64,000 nucleotides of DNA. Source: Sphingomonas natans (GTDB taxonomy: Bacteria; Pseudomonadota; Alphaproteobacteria; Sphingomonadales; Sphingomonadaceae). Positions 1 to 9,460 of this stretch are shown here, one piece after another. The notes under the pieces were generated by a model. It did not search any database, had not been told where the DNA came from, and saw only the letters and a program-made list of their open reading frames with translations. How positions within the stretch are numbered: position 1 is the first letter of the stretch; every line of letters starts with the position of its first letter. The DNA is taken from NCBI RefSeq assembly GCF_030546695.1, contig NZ_JAUOTP010000011.1, forward strand, positions 124,001 through 188,000, written 5' to 3'. The position numbers and the translations under genes are program-made.

Positions 1-189
1 AGGCACGATCGAGAGGAAGGCGTAGAAGGCGACGCCGGCCGAGAGCAGCCCGATATTGTCGGTGCCCGTCTTGGTCCAGACGCGCCCCAGCACTTCGCGC
101 CACGCATGCGCCGGCAGCCCGATCGGCGCGCGCGCATTGCGCCCGTGCCGGTCGACATGCTCCGTCCGCGCTTCTTCCATCGTCGCCAT
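1..189 (-). CDS. YihY/BrkB-family inner membrane protein (partial, N-terminus only)
   Basis: The first 63 residues run off the left edge. After a charged cytoplasmic head the stretch DNIGLLSAGVAFYAFLS is the hallmark first membrane segment of the YihY/virulence factor BrkB family, polytopic inner-membrane proteins of unclear function. The ATG at 189 is preceded by a strong AGGAGG ribosome binding site. It is divergent from the creatininase-like gene. A second, complete member of the family lies at 61048-61995 but has a different N-terminus, so they are paralogues rather than a duplication visible here. Confidence 0.85.
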   Translation of the reverse strand, partial: MATMEEARTEHVDRHGRNARAPIGLPAHAWREVLGRVWTKTGTDNIGLLSAGVAFYAFLSIVP

Positions 190-300
190 CAGCCCTCCTG
201 TGGGCGCTTAACGCCTGAAACGACGATGGTGCCGCGTTCGTTCGAGCGATTGTCGCGAGGGTGTGTGCCCGTTACCTTCTCGCTCCGGAGGAGGATCGAT

Positions 301-1107
301 ATGCGCAAAGTGACGATCGGAATGGCCGCGGCCGCCTTGGCTTTCGGCGGGCCGGCCCACGCCGCGAAGCCCGCCGCGCTGGAGCAGCTGACCACCGTCG
401 AGCTGAAGGAGCGGCTGCAGACCGGCTGCCCGGTGGCGATCCTCTACAATGGCGGCGTCGAGGAGAGCGGTCCGCACCTGGCGCTCGGCAAGCATAATCT
501 GCGCATCTATCAATATGGCGCGGCGCTGGCGCAGGCGATCGGCGATGCGATCCTGCTGCCGGTCATGCCCTTCTCGCCCAACGACGCGGCGCGAATGGCC
601 TTTGCGGGCACAATCAGCCTGCGGCCCGAAACCTGGGTCGCGGTCAACGAGGATGTGATCCGCAGCCTCATCGGCGGCGGCTTCCAGCGGGTCGCGATCC
701 TGACCGATCATGGCGACGGCATGGCCGGCCTGCGCGAGATGGTGGAGCGGCTGGACAAGGAATATCGGCCGAAAGGCGCGCGCGCCTTCTTCGTCGAGGA
801 TGCCTATACGAAGGCGCGCACCCAGATCGAGGCCGAGATCAAGGCCGACGGCAAGGTGCCCGGCGGCCATGGCGGGCTGTGGGATACGGCCGAGGCGATG
901 GCGGCCGACCCCAATCTGGTCCGTCCGGGCCTGCTCGCGCCGGGCAATCTGGCGAATGACGGCAACGGCCCGATCGATGCGAACGGCGTCTCGGGCGATC
1001 CGCGCGGCGCGACCGTGGCGATGGGGCGGCGGTTCGGCGCGATCCGCGTGAAGCTCGCCGCCGATCAGTTGCGTGGTCAGCTCGCCGCCGCCGGGCCCTG
1101 CCGTTGA
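301..1107 (+). CDS. exported creatininase-family amidohydrolase
   Basis: This 268-residue protein begins with a signal peptide (MRKVTIGMAAAALAFGG..AHA). The mature part resembles the creatininase/creatinine amidohydrolase fold: GGVEESGPHLALGKHN near the start supplies the Glu/His metal ligands, DHGDG lies mid-protein and GHGGLWDTAEAM occupies the usual GHAG..ET position with Asp for Glu. Family members are metal-dependent amidohydrolases; a periplasmic location is inferred from the signal. The ATG at 301 follows a GGAGGAGG site; an upstream in-frame ATG lacks one and would bury the signal peptide. The thiL start follows 14 bases after its stop, so they may be cotranscribed. The substrate is unknown. 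Confidence 0.7.
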   Translation: MRKVTIGMAAAALAFGGPAHAAKPAALEQLTTVELKERLQTGCPVAILYNGGVEESGPHLALGKHNLRIYQYGAALAQAIGDAILLPVMPFSPNDAARMAFAGTISLRPETWVAVNEDVIRSLIGGGFQRVAILTDHGDGMAGLREMVERLDKEYRPKGARAFFVEDAYTKARTQIEAEIKADGKVPGGHGGLWDTAEAMAADPNLVRPGLLAPGNLANDGNGPIDANGVSGDPRGATVAMGRRFGAIRVKLAADQLRGQLAAAGPCR

Positions 1108-1121
1108 ACCGCTGCCGCTGA

Positions 1122-2045
1122 GTGTCGCGCGAAAGCATCTTCATCGCCGCGCTGCGCGGGCTGGCACGGGATCCTGCGGCGCGCGACCTGATCGACGACG
1201 CCGCGGTGCTGACGGTCGGCGGCACCGCGCTCGTCCTGACCCACGACATGATCGTCGAGGGCGTCCATTATCTGCCCGCCGATCCGCCCGAAGATGTGGC
1301 GTGGAAGCTCGTCGCGGTGAACCTGTCCGACCTCGCCGCGAAGGGCGCGCGGCCGATCGGCGTGTTGCTCGGCTATGCGCTGGGCGAGGATGAGTGGAAC
1401 CTGCGCTTCGTCGCCGGCCTGCGCGATATTCTGGCGCATTATGATGTCCCCTTGCTCGGCGGTGACACCGTCGCCGGCCAAATGGGCACACCACGTATGT
1501 TGGGGCTTACCGCGATCGGCGAGGCGCCGGCGGGCGGCGCGCCGTCGAGAACGGGAGCGCAGATCGACGACATCTGCTACGTCACCGGCGCGATCGGCGC
1601 GGCGGGGATCGGGCTGGCTGTCGCGCTCGGCGAGCGGAGCGGACCGGCGAGCGCGCTCGCCGCCTATCGCCGGCCGGTCCCCCGCCTGGCCGAGGGGCGA
1701 GTGCTCGCGCCGCACATCAACGCGATGATGGACGTCTCGGACGGCCTGCTGATCGACGCGATGCGGATGGCGCAGGCGAGCGGCATCGGCCTGACGATCG
1801 ATCTCGATGCCGTGCCGCTCGCCCCGGCCTGCCCCGACGACCAGGCGGGCCGGATCGCCGCCGCCAGCGCGGGCGACGATTACGAACTGCTCTTCGCCGC
1901 TCCCGTCGATGCGATGCTCCCTTCGTTCGGCGACGTAGCGATCACCGCGATCGGGCGCTTCCAGGCCGAGGAAGGCTTCGTCCTCATCGACCGCGACGGC
2001 CCCGTCGAGCTGCCGACGCGGCTCGGCTACGAGCATGGCGCATAG
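1122..2045 (+). CDS. thiL: thiamine-monophosphate kinase
   Basis: ThiL phosphorylates thiamine monophosphate to the coenzyme thiamine diphosphate using ATP. The protein (307 residues, GTG start) has the family order: FIFIAALR-like head, DDAAVL metal-binding segment, THDMIVEGVHY, AVNLSDLAAKGARP, LLGGDT and MDVSDGLLIDA, then AGDDYELLF near the C-terminus. These are the ATP and Mg binding motifs of the PurM/ThiL superfamily. It lacks the nusB neighbour often seen in proteobacteria; the creatininase-like gene stands there instead. Confidence 0.93.
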   Translation: MSRESIFIAALRGLARDPAARDLIDDAAVLTVGGTALVLTHDMIVEGVHYLPADPPEDVAWKLVAVNLSDLAAKGARPIGVLLGYALGEDEWNLRFVAGLRDILAHYDVPLLGGDTVAGQMGTPRMLGLTAIGEAPAGGAPSRTGAQIDDICYVTGAIGAAGIGLAVALGERSGPASALAAYRRPVPRLAEGRVLAPHINAMMDVSDGLLIDAMRMAQASGIGLTIDLDAVPLAPACPDDQAGRIAAASAGDDYELLFAAPVDAMLPSFGDVAITAIGRFQAEEGFVLIDRDGPVELPTRLGYEHGA

Positions 2046-2072
2046 GCGCAAAAAGGACGGTTCCGGCCCTGC

Positions 2073-2101
2073 TTGCCCAAACCACCACCGCTGTTCATAC
2101 T
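2073..2101 (+). promoter_or_regulatory. candidate sigma-70 promoter of hppA
   Basis: TTGCCC and CATACT are separated by exactly 17 bases, about 50 bases upstream of the hppA start codon, in the thiL-hppA gap. The -10 is imperfect, so this is a moderate candidate found by eye. Confidence 0.35.
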
Positions 2102-2152
2102 CGCGCCCAAGGGGGCACCACGCAGTGACCTCCCATGAGGAGAGGAAACCGC

Positions 2153-4288
2153 ATGCTCATCGTCCAGCTTGCGATCGCCTGTGGCGTGTTGGCCGTAATC
2201 TACGGCATCGTCACCAGCGGTCAGGTTCTGAAATTGTCGCCCGGCAACGCGCGGATGCAGGATATCGCCGCCGCGATCCAGGAAGGCGCGCGCGCCTATC
2301 TAGCGCGCCAATATACGACGATCGCGGTCGTCGGCGTCATCATGGTGGTGTTGGTCTTCTTCCTGCTGGGGACGGTATCCGCGGTCGGCTTCCTGATCGG
2401 CGCCCTCCTCTCTGGCGCGACCGGCTTCGTGGGCATGAACATCTCGGTAAAGGCCAATGTCCGCACCGCCGAGGCCGCGCGCACCAGCCTGCAGGCGGGC
2501 CTGACCACCGCGTTCCGCTCGGGCGCGATCACCGGCATGCTCGTCGCCGGGCTCGGCCTGCTCGCGATCTCGGTCTTCTTTGGGTATCTGATCGGGCCGG
2601 CCGGCCATGCGCCGACCGACCGGATCGTGATCAACGCGCTCGTCGCGCTCTCCTTCGGCGCCTCGCTCATCTCGATCTTCGCGCGGCTGGGCGGCGGCAT
2701 CTTCACCAAGGCGGCCGATGTCGGCGCGGATCTCGTCGGCAAGGTGGAAGCGGGCATCCCTGAGGACGATCCGCGCAACCCGGCGGTGATCGCGGACAAT
2801 GTCGGCGACAATGTCGGCGATTGCGCGGGCATGGCCGCCGATCTGTTCGAAACCTATGTCGTCACGCTCGGCGTGACGATGGTCTCGATCGCCTTGTTCG
2901 TGAAGAACGAGGACGTGCTGGCGCTGATGAGCCTGCCGCTTCTGGTCGGCGGGGTGTGCATCATCACCTCGATCATCGGCACTTACATGGTCCGCCTCGG
3001 ATCGGGATCGATCATGGGCGCGCTCTACAAGGGGTTCCTGACCTCGGCCCTGCTCGCCGTGCCTGCCATCTATGGCGCGACGAAATTCGCGCTGGGGGAT
3101 CTCAACGCGGTCATCGGCGGCGGGCGCGAGGCGGCGGGGCCGGATGTCGCCGGCGCGGTCGCGGCGGGCGCGGGCAGCTTCACGGGCATGGACCTGTTCT
3201 GGTGCATGATGATCGGGCTCGCCGTCACCGGCGCGCTCGTGTGGATCACCGAATATTATACGGGCACCAATTATCGCCCGGTGAAGTCGATCGCGAAGGC
3301 GAGCGTCACGGGGCACGGCACCAACGTGATCCAGGGGCTGGCGATCAGCCTGGAATCGACCGCGCTGCCGACGCTCGTCATCGTCGTCGCGGTGATCGGC
3401 GCCTATCAGCTGGCGGGCGTGATCGGCATCGCCTTCGGCGCGACATCGATGCTCGCGCTGGCGGGGATGGTCGTCGCGCTCGATGCTTATGGCCCGGTCA
3501 CCGACAATGCCGGCGGCATCGCCGAAATGGCGGGGCTGGAGGACAGCGTGCGCGAGCGCACCGACGCGCTCGACGCGGTCGGCAATACGACCAAGGCGGT
3601 GACCAAGGGCTATGCGATCGGCTCGGCCGCGCTCGCCGCGCTCGTCCTGTTCGGCGCCTATACGGCCGACCTGAAGGAGTATTTCCCGACGCTGATCGTC
3701 GATTTCTCGCTGTCCAATCCGTACGTGATCGTCGGGCTGCTGCTTGGCGCGCTGCTGCCCTTCGTGTTCGGCGCGTTCGGGATGACCGCGGTCGGCCGCG
3801 CGGCGGGTGCGGTGGTCGAGGATGTCCGCGACCAGTTCCGGAGCAATCCGGGGATCATGGCGGGGACGAGCCGCCCCAATTATGCGCGCACCGTCGATCT
3901 CGTCACCAAGGCGGCGATCCGCGAGATGATCGTCCCGAGCCTGCTGCCGGTGCTGGCGCCGGTCGCGGTGTTCTTCGTGATCCGGCTTGTCGCGGGGCCT
4001 GCCAACGGCTTCGCATCATTGGGCGCCTTGCTGCTCGGCGTGATCGTCTCGGGGCTGTTCGTCGCCATCTCGATGACGAGCGGCGGTGGTGCGTGGGACA
4101 ATGCCAAGAAATATATCGAGGACGGCAATCATGGCGGCAAGGGATCGGAAGCGCACAAGGCGGCGGTGACCGGCGATACGGTCGGCGATCCCTACAAGGA
4201 TACGGCGGGCCCGGCGGTGAACCCGATGATCAAGATCACCAACATCGTGGCATTGCTGCTGCTTGCCGCCTTGGCGGCTCACGGGTGA
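2153..4288 (+). CDS. hppA: K+-insensitive proton-translocating membrane pyrophosphatase
   Basis: This 711-residue polytopic enzyme hydrolyses pyrophosphate and pumps protons across the membrane. It has the substrate motif [19 protein letters not shown], the Asp-rich [19 protein letters not shown] segment and the C-terminal [18 protein letters not shown]. In [16 protein letters not shown] the Lys after GNTT marks the potassium-independent subclass; potassium-dependent enzymes have Ala there. The ATG at 2153 is preferred because an AGGAGAGGAA site precedes it; the in-frame ATG at 2135 has none. By removing pyrophosphate the enzyme links biosynthesis to membrane energisation. It is monocistronic, facing the peptidase gene. 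Confidence 0.95.
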   Translation: MLIVQLAIACGVLAVIYGIVTSGQVLKLSPGNARMQDIAAAIQEGARAYLARQYTTIAVVGVIMVVLVFFLLGTVSAVGFLIGALLSGATGFVGMNISVKANVRTAEAARTSLQAGLTTAFRSGAITGMLVAGLGLLAISVFFGYLIGPAGHAPTDRIVINALVALSFGASLISIFARLGGGIFTKAADVGADLVGKVEAGIPEDDPRNPAVIADNVGDNVGDCAGMAADLFETYVVTLGVTMVSIALFVKNEDVLALMSLPLLVGGVCIITSIIGTYMVRLGSGSIMGALYKGFLTSALLAVPAIYGATKFALGDLNAVIGGGREAAGPDVAGAVAAGAGSFTGMDLFWCMMIGLAVTGALVWITEYYTGTNYRPVKSIAKASVTGHGTNVIQGLAISLESTALPTLVIVVAVIGAYQLAGVIGIAFGATSMLALAGMVVALDAYGPVTDNAGGIAEMAGLEDSVRERTDALDAVGNTTKAVTKGYAIGSAALAALVLFGAYTADLKEYFPTLIVDFSLSNPYVIVGLLLGALLPFVFGAFGMTAVGRAAGAVVEDVRDQFRSNPGIMAGTSRPNYARTVDLVTKAAIREMIVPSLLPVLAPVAVFFVIRLVAGPANGFASLGALLLGVIVSGLFVAISMTSGGGAWDNAKKYIEDGNHGGKGSEAHKAAVTGDTVGDPYKDTAGPAVNPMIKITNIVALLLLAALAAHG

Positions 4289-4308
4289 GAAGACGGAAGA
4301 AGGGTTGA

Positions 4309-4434
4309 TTCACGCGGAGGCGCAGAGAGGGATCGCCTGCGTGCCGCGTCGTTCGTCTCGTCATCGTCGCGGAGGAAAAGCCGCTACGCGGCGACTGGGC
4401 GGATGGCCTCCGCGTCTCCGCGCCTCTGCGTGAA
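4309..4434. repeat. imperfect inverted repeat between convergent hppA and peptidase genes
   Basis: The left arm 4309-4330 (TTCACGCGGAGGCGCAGAG..) reappears inverted at 4407-4434 (..CGCCTCTGCGTGAA). About 76 bases lie between the arms. The arms resemble a class of dispersed intergenic repeats ('cacgcagaggcgcagag') that I know from many proteobacterial genomes. Placed between two converging genes, the folded transcript could act as a two-way terminator; that role is inference. Confidence 0.6.
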
Positions 4435-4448
4435 AAGAACCTCCTGCT

Positions 4449-6581
4449 TCACTTCGCCGGCGGCGCCAACCCCGTCCAGTAAGCGGCGAAGGCGAGGATG
4501 TCGGCATATTCCTCGATCGCCTTGGAGGTCGGCTTGCCCGAGCCGTGGCCGGCGCGCGTCTCGATCCGGATCAGATGCGGCTTGGGGCCGATGTCCGCAG
4601 CCTGCAGTGCGGCGGCATATTTGAAGCTGTGCGCGGGCACGACGCGATCGTCGGTGTCGGCGGTCGTCGCGAGGATCGCGGGATAGGCCGTGCCGCTGCG
4701 GATCGTATGATAAGGCGAATAGGCCAGGTTGTACGTCAGATCGGCTTCCTTGGCCGGATCGCCATAGTCGCCTGTCCAGAAGCGGCCCGCCGTCCAGTTG
4801 GTGAAGCGGATCATGTCCATGACGCCGACCTGCGGGATCGCGGCGACGAACAGGTCCGGCCGCTGGTTCGTCACCGCGCCGACGAGCAACCCGCCGTTCG
4901 AGCCGCCATTGATGACGAGCTTGTCCTTGCGCGTGATGCCGCTCGAAACCAGCGTCTCGGCGGCGGCGATGAAATCGTCGAACACGTTCTGCTTGCGATC
5001 GAGCTTGCCGGCATCGTGCCAGGCCTTCCCATATTCGCCGCCGCCACGCAGGTTCGCGACCGCGACGACGCCGCCCATCTCCATCCAGTCGAGCCAGGCG
5101 ACCGAGAAGCTGGGCGTGAGCGAGATGTTGAAGCCGCCATAGCCGTAGAGCAAGGTCGGCGCGCCGGCGGCGAGGTCCAGACCCTTGCGGTGTGCGACGA
5201 ACATCGGGATGCGCGTGCCGTCCTTCGACGGATAGAAGATCTGCTCGACCTGATATTGGCCGGGATCGAACGGCGTCTGCGGCGCCTTGAAGATGGTCGA
5301 GGCGTTCGTGGCCGCATCGTAGCGGTAGATCGTCGTCGGGCGATTGTAGCTGGCGAAGCTGTAGTAAGTGAGCGGGCCGTCGCCATTTTCGGCGAAGCCG
5401 GCAGCGGTGCCGATGCCGGGCAGCGCGACGACACCTTCGGCCGTGCCGTCCAGCGCGTAGCGGCGGACGACGCTCTTGGCATCCTCCATCGTGCCGATCA
5501 GGAAGCGGCCGCCGACGATCGAGGCGGAGTCGATCGTGCCGGGCCCCTCGGCGATCAGCGGCGTCGACACTGGATGGCCGGGCGCGGTGCCGTCGAGCGC
5601 GACGATCCGCTTGCGCGGTGCGCCATCGGTGGTGACGACGAAGAGCGTATCGCCGGACGAGCCGGCGAATTGCAGCTCATGATCGCCATAGGGGATCAGG
5701 ATGCGCGGCGCGGCGCCGGGCTTGGCGAGATCCAGCGCGACGAGCTCGGTCTTCACATCGTCCTCGGTCGAGAGGATCACGAGCCAGCGGCCATCTTCGC
5801 TGACCTGGAGGCCGTGCGTCAGCTTCGGCCGATCGGACGCGGCGTAGACCAGCGTGTCCGCCGACTGGGGAGTGCCGACCTTGTGGAAATAGACGCGCTG
5901 ATCGAGCGTGCCCGCGGTGAAGAGGTGCCCGCCCTCGGGCTTCGCGTAGCGGCCGTAGAAGAAGCCCGAGCTGTCGCCCTTCCAGCTGATGTTCGAATAT
6001 TTGCCCCACTCGACCGCGTCGGGCAGCACCTTGCCGGTCGCGACCTCGACGAGGTGATAGGTGCGCCAGTCGGTGCCGCCTTCCTGCACGCCATAAGCGA
6101 CGTAGCGGCCGTCCTGCGAGGCTTCCCATTCGGCAAGCGCGGTCGCGCCGTCCTTCGACCAGGGGTTGGGATCGATCAGGATCCGGGGCGCGGCGCTGCC
6201 GTCCTGGACGTAGAGGACATATTGATTCTGGAGGCCGCTATTGCGTCGGTAGAAGAGACGTTGCCCGCGCAGCTGGGGGACTGCGAACTTCTCGAAATCC
6301 CACAACTCGGTCAGCCGCGCCTTGATCGCCGCGCGGCCCGGCAGCGTCGCCAGATAGGCTTCGGTGAAGGCGCTCTGGCCATCGACCCAGGCGCGGACCT
6401 TGGCGTCGGTGCGGACATCGCCTTCGAGCCAGCGATAGGGATCGGGGATGGCGAGCCCGAACGGATGATCGACGACCGTGCCGCGCTCGGTCGCCGGATA
6501 GGGCGCGACCGTCTGCGGGGGGGCGGCCAGGCTCGGCGTGGAAATCAGTGTCATGGCGAGGAGCACCGGGCGCAGGATCAT
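4449..6581 (-). CDS. secreted prolyl oligopeptidase family serine peptidase
   Basis: This is a 710-residue S9A-type peptidase that cleaves after proline in short peptides. The N-terminus is a signal peptide (MILRPVLLAMTLISTPSLAAP), followed by the VVDHPFGLAIPDPYRWLEG signature of the family, a seven-bladed propeller region and a C-terminal alpha/beta hydrolase. The nucleophile sits in GGSNGGLLVGA; the catalytic Asp and His lie in TADTDDRV and AGHGSGK. I chose the ATG at 6581 because it opens the signal peptide; the upstream ATG at 6647 would add 22 unrelated residues and run into the rplQ terminator. Periplasmic location is inferred. Confidence 0.92.
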   Translation of the reverse strand: MILRPVLLAMTLISTPSLAAPPQTVAPYPATERGTVVDHPFGLAIPDPYRWLEGDVRTDAKVRAWVDGQSAFTEAYLATLPGRAAIKARLTELWDFEKFAVPQLRGQRLFYRRNSGLQNQYVLYVQDGSAAPRILIDPNPWSKDGATALAEWEASQDGRYVAYGVQEGGTDWRTYHLVEVATGKVLPDAVEWGKYSNISWKGDSSGFFYGRYAKPEGGHLFTAGTLDQRVYFHKVGTPQSADTLVYAASDRPKLTHGLQVSEDGRWLVILSTEDDVKTELVALDLAKPGAAPRILIPYGDHELQFAGSSGDTLFVVTTDGAPRKRIVALDGTAPGHPVSTPLIAEGPGTIDSASIVGGRFLIGTMEDAKSVVRRYALDGTAEGVVALPGIGTAAGFAENGDGPLTYYSFASYNRPTTIYRYDAATNASTIFKAPQTPFDPGQYQVEQIFYPSKDGTRIPMFVAHRKGLDLAAGAPTLLYGYGGFNISLTPSFSVAWLDWMEMGGVVAVANLRGGGEYGKAWHDAGKLDRKQNVFDDFIAAAETLVSSGITRKDKLVINGGSNGGLLVGAVTNQRPDLFVAAIPQVGVMDMIRFTNWTAGRFWTGDYGDPAKEADLTYNLAYSPYHTIRSGTAYPAILATTADTDDRVVPAHSFKYAAALQAADIGPKPHLIRIETRAGHGSGKPTSKAIEEYADILAFAAYWTGLAPPAK

Positions 6582-6591
6582 GGGGAGCCTT

Positions 6592-6629
6592 GAAACGAGA
6601 AAGGGCCGGAGGCTTGCGCCCCCGGCCCT
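6592..6629 (-). terminator. intrinsic terminator of the alpha operon (after rplQ)
   Basis: On the minus strand an AGGGCCGG..CCGGCCCT stem (arms 6622-6629 and 6602-6609) is followed by TTTCTCGTTTC. It lies about 30 bases beyond the rplQ stop codon and closes the ribosomal gene string. Confidence 0.8.
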
Positions 6630-6660
6630 CATCGCATTCAATCGCAAGCGAAGCCCGCGA

Positions 6661-7077
6661 TCAAGCCGCCTCGTCTTCGTAGATCTCGACCGGACCCGAA
6701 TCCTGGCCCTTGGCCGAGACGTCGCGATCGACGAACTCGATGACCGCCATGGCCGCCGCGTCCGACAGGCGGGTCGGCGCCTTGATGATGCGGATATAGC
6801 CGCCGTTGCGATCGGCGTAACGCGGCGCGATCACGTCGAACAGCTTCACGAGCTGAACATCGTCCATCAGGCGCGAATAAGCGAGGCGGCGGTTGGAGAG
6901 GCCGCCCTTCTTGGCGAGCGTCACCAGCTTCTCGACATAGGGGCGAAGCTCCTTCGCCTTGGCGAGCGTGGTGATGATCTGCTCGTGCTTGATGAGAGCG
7001 GCAGACTGATTGCGGAACAGGGCGGTCCGGTGCGAACCGGTCCGCTGGAGTTTACGACCGCCGACGCGATGGCGCAT
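6661..7077 (-). CDS. rplQ: 50S ribosomal protein L17
   Basis: L17 (138 residues) begins [20 protein letters not shown], the universal head of the family, and binds 23S rRNA near the exit tunnel rim. The tail is about ten residues longer than in E. coli and ends in an acidic EIYEDEAA. It is the last gene of the string, 141 bases after rpoA, as in the classic alpha operon, and is followed by an intrinsic terminator. Confidence 0.97.
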   Translation of the reverse strand: MRHRVGGRKLQRTGSHRTALFRNQSAALIKHEQIITTLAKAKELRPYVEKLVTLAKKGGLSNRRLAYSRLMDDVQLVKLFDVIAPRYADRNGGYIRIIKAPTRLSDAAAMAVIEFVDRDVSAKGQDSGPVEIYEDEAA

Positions 7078-7099
7078 GATGACTTTCCTTCATGTTCGT

Positions 7100-7153
7100 C
7101 CGGCAGCCGTTTCAGGTACTGCCGGCCGGGCGGTGTGGAACGGGCCACCGCCC
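7100..7153 (-). other. tandem hairpins in the rpoA-rplQ spacer
   Basis: Two perfect inverted repeats lie side by side: 7100-7125 (CCGGCAG..CTGCCGG) and 7128-7153 (GGGCGGTG..CACCGCCC). Neither is followed by a T run, so they look like mRNA structure or processing sites rather than a terminator. They fill the centre of an unusually long 141-base spacer. Confidence 0.55.
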
Positions 7154-7218
7154 AAAGCCCGAAGAGGATGCGAAGTTGAGGAAGTTGAGGGACACGTCCA
7201 ACCGGCGTGCCCCGCCCC

Positions 7219-8286
7219 TCAGAACTCCTGTTCGAGCTTCTTGGCCATTTCCTCGATATTCTCGGGCGGCCAGCCGGGGATTTCCATGCCCAGGCGGAGC
7301 CCCATCGTGGCGAGGACTTCCTTGATCTCGTTGAGCGACTTGCGGCCGAAATTGGGCGTCCGCAGCATCTCGGCCTCGGTCTTCTGGACCAGATCGCCGA
7401 TGTAGATGATGTTGTCGTTCTTGAGGCAATTGGCCGAACGGACCGACAGTTCGAGCTCGTCGACCTTCTTGAGAAGGAAGCGGTTGAGCTGGTTCGAACC
7501 GACCTCCGGCTCGCTGACGCCGCCGCCGATCGGAGCGATCGGCGCCTGCGCGACCGGCGCCGACTGCGCCATGCCATCGTCGAAGTGGACGAAGAGCTGG
7601 AGCTGGTCCTGCAGGATGCGCGCCGAATAAGCGAGCGCGTCCTCGGGCGTCACGGTGCCGTCGGTCTCGACGGTGATCGTGAGCTTGTCGTAATCCAGTT
7701 CCTGGCCGACGCGCGTATTCTCGACCTTGTACGCCACCTGGCGGACGGGCGAGTAGAGCGCATCGATCGGGATCAGGCCGATCGGCGCATCGACGGGACG
7801 ATTGGCCGCTGCCGGCACATAGCCCTTACCGATATGGACGGTGAGCTCCATGTTGAGCGAGGCGCCCTCGTCCAGATGGCAGATCACGAGATCCTTGTTC
7901 ATGACCTCGATGTCGCCCGACGTGGCGATATCGCCCGCGGTGACTTCGGCCGGACCCGTCGCCGAGAGCTGAAGACGCTTCGGCCCTTCGCCCTGCATGC
8001 GCAGCGCGACCTGCTTCACGTTCAGGACGATGTCGGTCACGTCCTCGCGCACGCCGGCGAGGCTCGAGAATTCGTGAAGCACGTTCTCGATCTTGATCGC
8101 GGTGACGGCGGCGCCCTGAAGCGACGACAGCAGAACGCGGCGCAGCGCATTGCCGAGCGTGAGGCCGAAGCCCCGCTCCAGCGGCTCGGCAATGAAGGTG
8201 GCGCGGCTCTTGGAGCCACCGCCGGCCTTGCGCTCGAGGCCCATGGGCTTCTTCAGTTCCTGCCAATTCTTGGCGTTGACGGCCAT
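7219..8286 (-). CDS. rpoA: DNA-directed RNA polymerase subunit alpha
   Basis: Alpha (355 residues) dimerises to scaffold polymerase assembly and its C-terminal domain reads UP elements and contacts activators. The N-terminal domain carries the family's [23 protein letters not shown] dimerisation segment; after a linker rich in Ala and Pro, the C-terminal domain has [12 protein letters not shown] and [22 protein letters not shown], the helix-hairpin-helix DNA-binding part. A few residues follow this domain, ending AKKLEQEF. It lies between rpsK and rplQ, as in other proteobacteria. Confidence 0.98.
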   Translation of the reverse strand: MAVNAKNWQELKKPMGLERKAGGGSKSRATFIAEPLERGFGLTLGNALRRVLLSSLQGAAVTAIKIENVLHEFSSLAGVREDVTDIVLNVKQVALRMQGEGPKRLQLSATGPAEVTAGDIATSGDIEVMNKDLVICHLDEGASLNMELTVHIGKGYVPAAANRPVDAPIGLIPIDALYSPVRQVAYKVENTRVGQELDYDKLTITVETDGTVTPEDALAYSARILQDQLQLFVHFDDGMAQSAPVAQAPIAPIGGGVSEPEVGSNQLNRFLLKKVDELELSVRSANCLKNDNIIYIGDLVQKTEAEMLRTPNFGRKSLNEIKEVLATMGLRLGMEIPGWPPENIEEMAKKLEQEF

Positions 8287-8370
8287 GTTTTTCCCCTTGG
8301 GGTTTGAGCCGCGGCGCGTCCGCCGTGGCTGAGATAGGTCAGCGGGGCCGGAGCGACCCCGACCGGAAGA

Positions 8371-8760
8371 TCAGACGCGACGACGCTTGGACGGGCGGAC
8401 GCCGTTGTGCGGGATCGACGTCACGTCGCGGATCGACGTGATGTGGAAGCCGACCGCCTGCAGCGCGCGCAGCGCGGACTCGCGGCCCGAGCCGGGGCCC
8501 TTGACCTCGACTTCCAGCGTGCGGACGCCGTGCTCGGCGGCCTTCTTGCCGGCGTCTTCGGCGGCGACCTGCGCGGCATAAGGCGTCGACTTGCGGCTGC
8601 CCTTGAACCCCATCATGCCGGCGGACGACCATGAAATGGCGTTGCCCTGGGCATCGGTGATGGTGATCATCGTGTTGTTGAAGCTGGCGTTCACATGCGC
8701 GACGCCGGACGTGATGTTCTTCCTTTCGCGCCGCTTGATGCGCTGGGGTTCGCGTGCCAT
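8371..8760 (-). CDS. rpsK: 30S ribosomal protein S11
   Basis: S11 (129 residues) lies in the platform of the small subunit and helps form the mRNA exit region. It shows [31 protein letters not shown]-type sequence in the body and the conserved C-terminus [18 protein letters not shown]. It follows rpsM after a 112-base spacer that contains hairpins. Confidence 0.97.
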   Translation of the reverse strand: MAREPQRIKRRERKNITSGVAHVNASFNNTMITITDAQGNAISWSSAGMMGFKGSRKSTPYAAQVAAEDAGKKAAEHGVRTLEVEVKGPGSGRESALRALQAVGFHITSIRDVTSIPHNGVRPSKRRRV

Positions 8761-8845
8761 CGAATTCTTCCTGACCTATATCTCTGTTGCTGGCGGAGGG
8801 GTCGGCCCGTTGCGGGCTTCCGCCTCCGGCGGAGAAGAAGTTGGA

Positions 8846-8869
8846 AAAACAGTCTACAAGACTGCTTTT
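8846..8869 (-). other. small A/T-flanked hairpin in the rpsM-rpsK spacer
   Basis: Reading the minus strand, AAAAGCAGTC and GACTGTTTT pair across a five-base loop starting a few bases after the rpsM stop codon, and a T run follows. The shape is that of a weak intrinsic terminator, so it might trim or attenuate transcription inside the alpha operon. The GC core is only five pairs. Confidence 0.4.
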
Positions 8870-8872
8870 CTC

Positions 8873-9241
8873 TTACTTCTTCTTACCCGCGATCGGCTTG
8901 GCCTTGCCCTTGCGGGTGCGCGCATTGGTATGCGTGCGCTGGCCGCGGACCGGCAGGCCCTTGCGATGGCGAAGGCCGCGATAGCAGGCCAGATCCATCA
9001 GCCGCTTGATGTTCATCGCCACCTGACGACGAAGATCGCCCTCGACCGTGTAAGTCGCGTCGATCGCTTCGCGGATCTGGAGGACCTCCTGGTCCGACAG
9101 ATCCTGAACGCGGCGCTGGGGCACGATGCCGAGCTTGGCGGTGATGTCCTTGGCGGTCTTGGGACCGATGCCATGGATGTAGGTCAGCGCGATTTCGACG
9201 CGCTTGTTGGTCGGGATATTCACACCCGCGATACGTGCCAT
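8873..9241 (-). CDS. rpsM: 30S ribosomal protein S13
   Basis: S13 (122 residues) is a head protein contacting P-site tRNA and the large subunit. The start at [21 protein letters not shown] matches the family head; an ATG 24 bases upstream is too early. [24 protein letters not shown] near the C-terminus is the tRNA-contacting tail. It is the first gene of the alpha segment and has its own promoter candidate upstream at 9371-9399. Confidence 0.97.
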   Translation of the reverse strand: MARIAGVNIPTNKRVEIALTYIHGIGPKTAKDITAKLGIVPQRRVQDLSDQEVLQIREAIDATYTVEGDLRRQVAMNIKRLMDLACYRGLRHRKGLPVRGQRTHTNARTRKGKAKPIAGKKK

Positions 9242-9370
9242 GTCTAAATTGTCTCCTCGCTCCACGGGGCAGTTGGCAGCCGCCCCATCTCTACGCTCTG
9301 GTGGCCCCGAACGCCGAAAGCACGACGCACGCCGAAGCGCCGCCGGAAACCGGGTTCATGGGATGTGAAG

Positions 9371-9399
9371 CCTCTAAGAGAGCGCGGGAACCGAGTCAA
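9371..9399 (-). promoter_or_regulatory. candidate sigma-70 promoter of rpsM-rpsK-rpoA-rplQ
   Basis: On the minus strand TTGACT and TAGAGG are separated by exactly 17 bases, in the 219-base adk-rpsM gap and about 130 bases before the rpsM start. The leader also contains a GGGGC..GCCCC inverted repeat shortly before the start codon that could be a feedback site. It would uncouple the alpha genes from secY-adk. Confidence 0.6.
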
Positions 9400-9431
9400 G
9401 CGTCGCGCGTAACGCCCCGCCCGTCTCGTCG

Positions 9432-9453
9432 CAAACGGACGCAATATCGTCCG
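9432..9453 (-). terminator. candidate weak terminator after adk
   Basis: Seven bases past the adk stop codon the minus strand has CGGACG-6-CGTCCG followed by TTTGC. The stem is perfect but short and the T run has only three Ts, so termination is likely partial. It lies just before the rpsM promoter candidate. Confidence 0.4.
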
Positions 9454-9460
9454 CCGCGCT

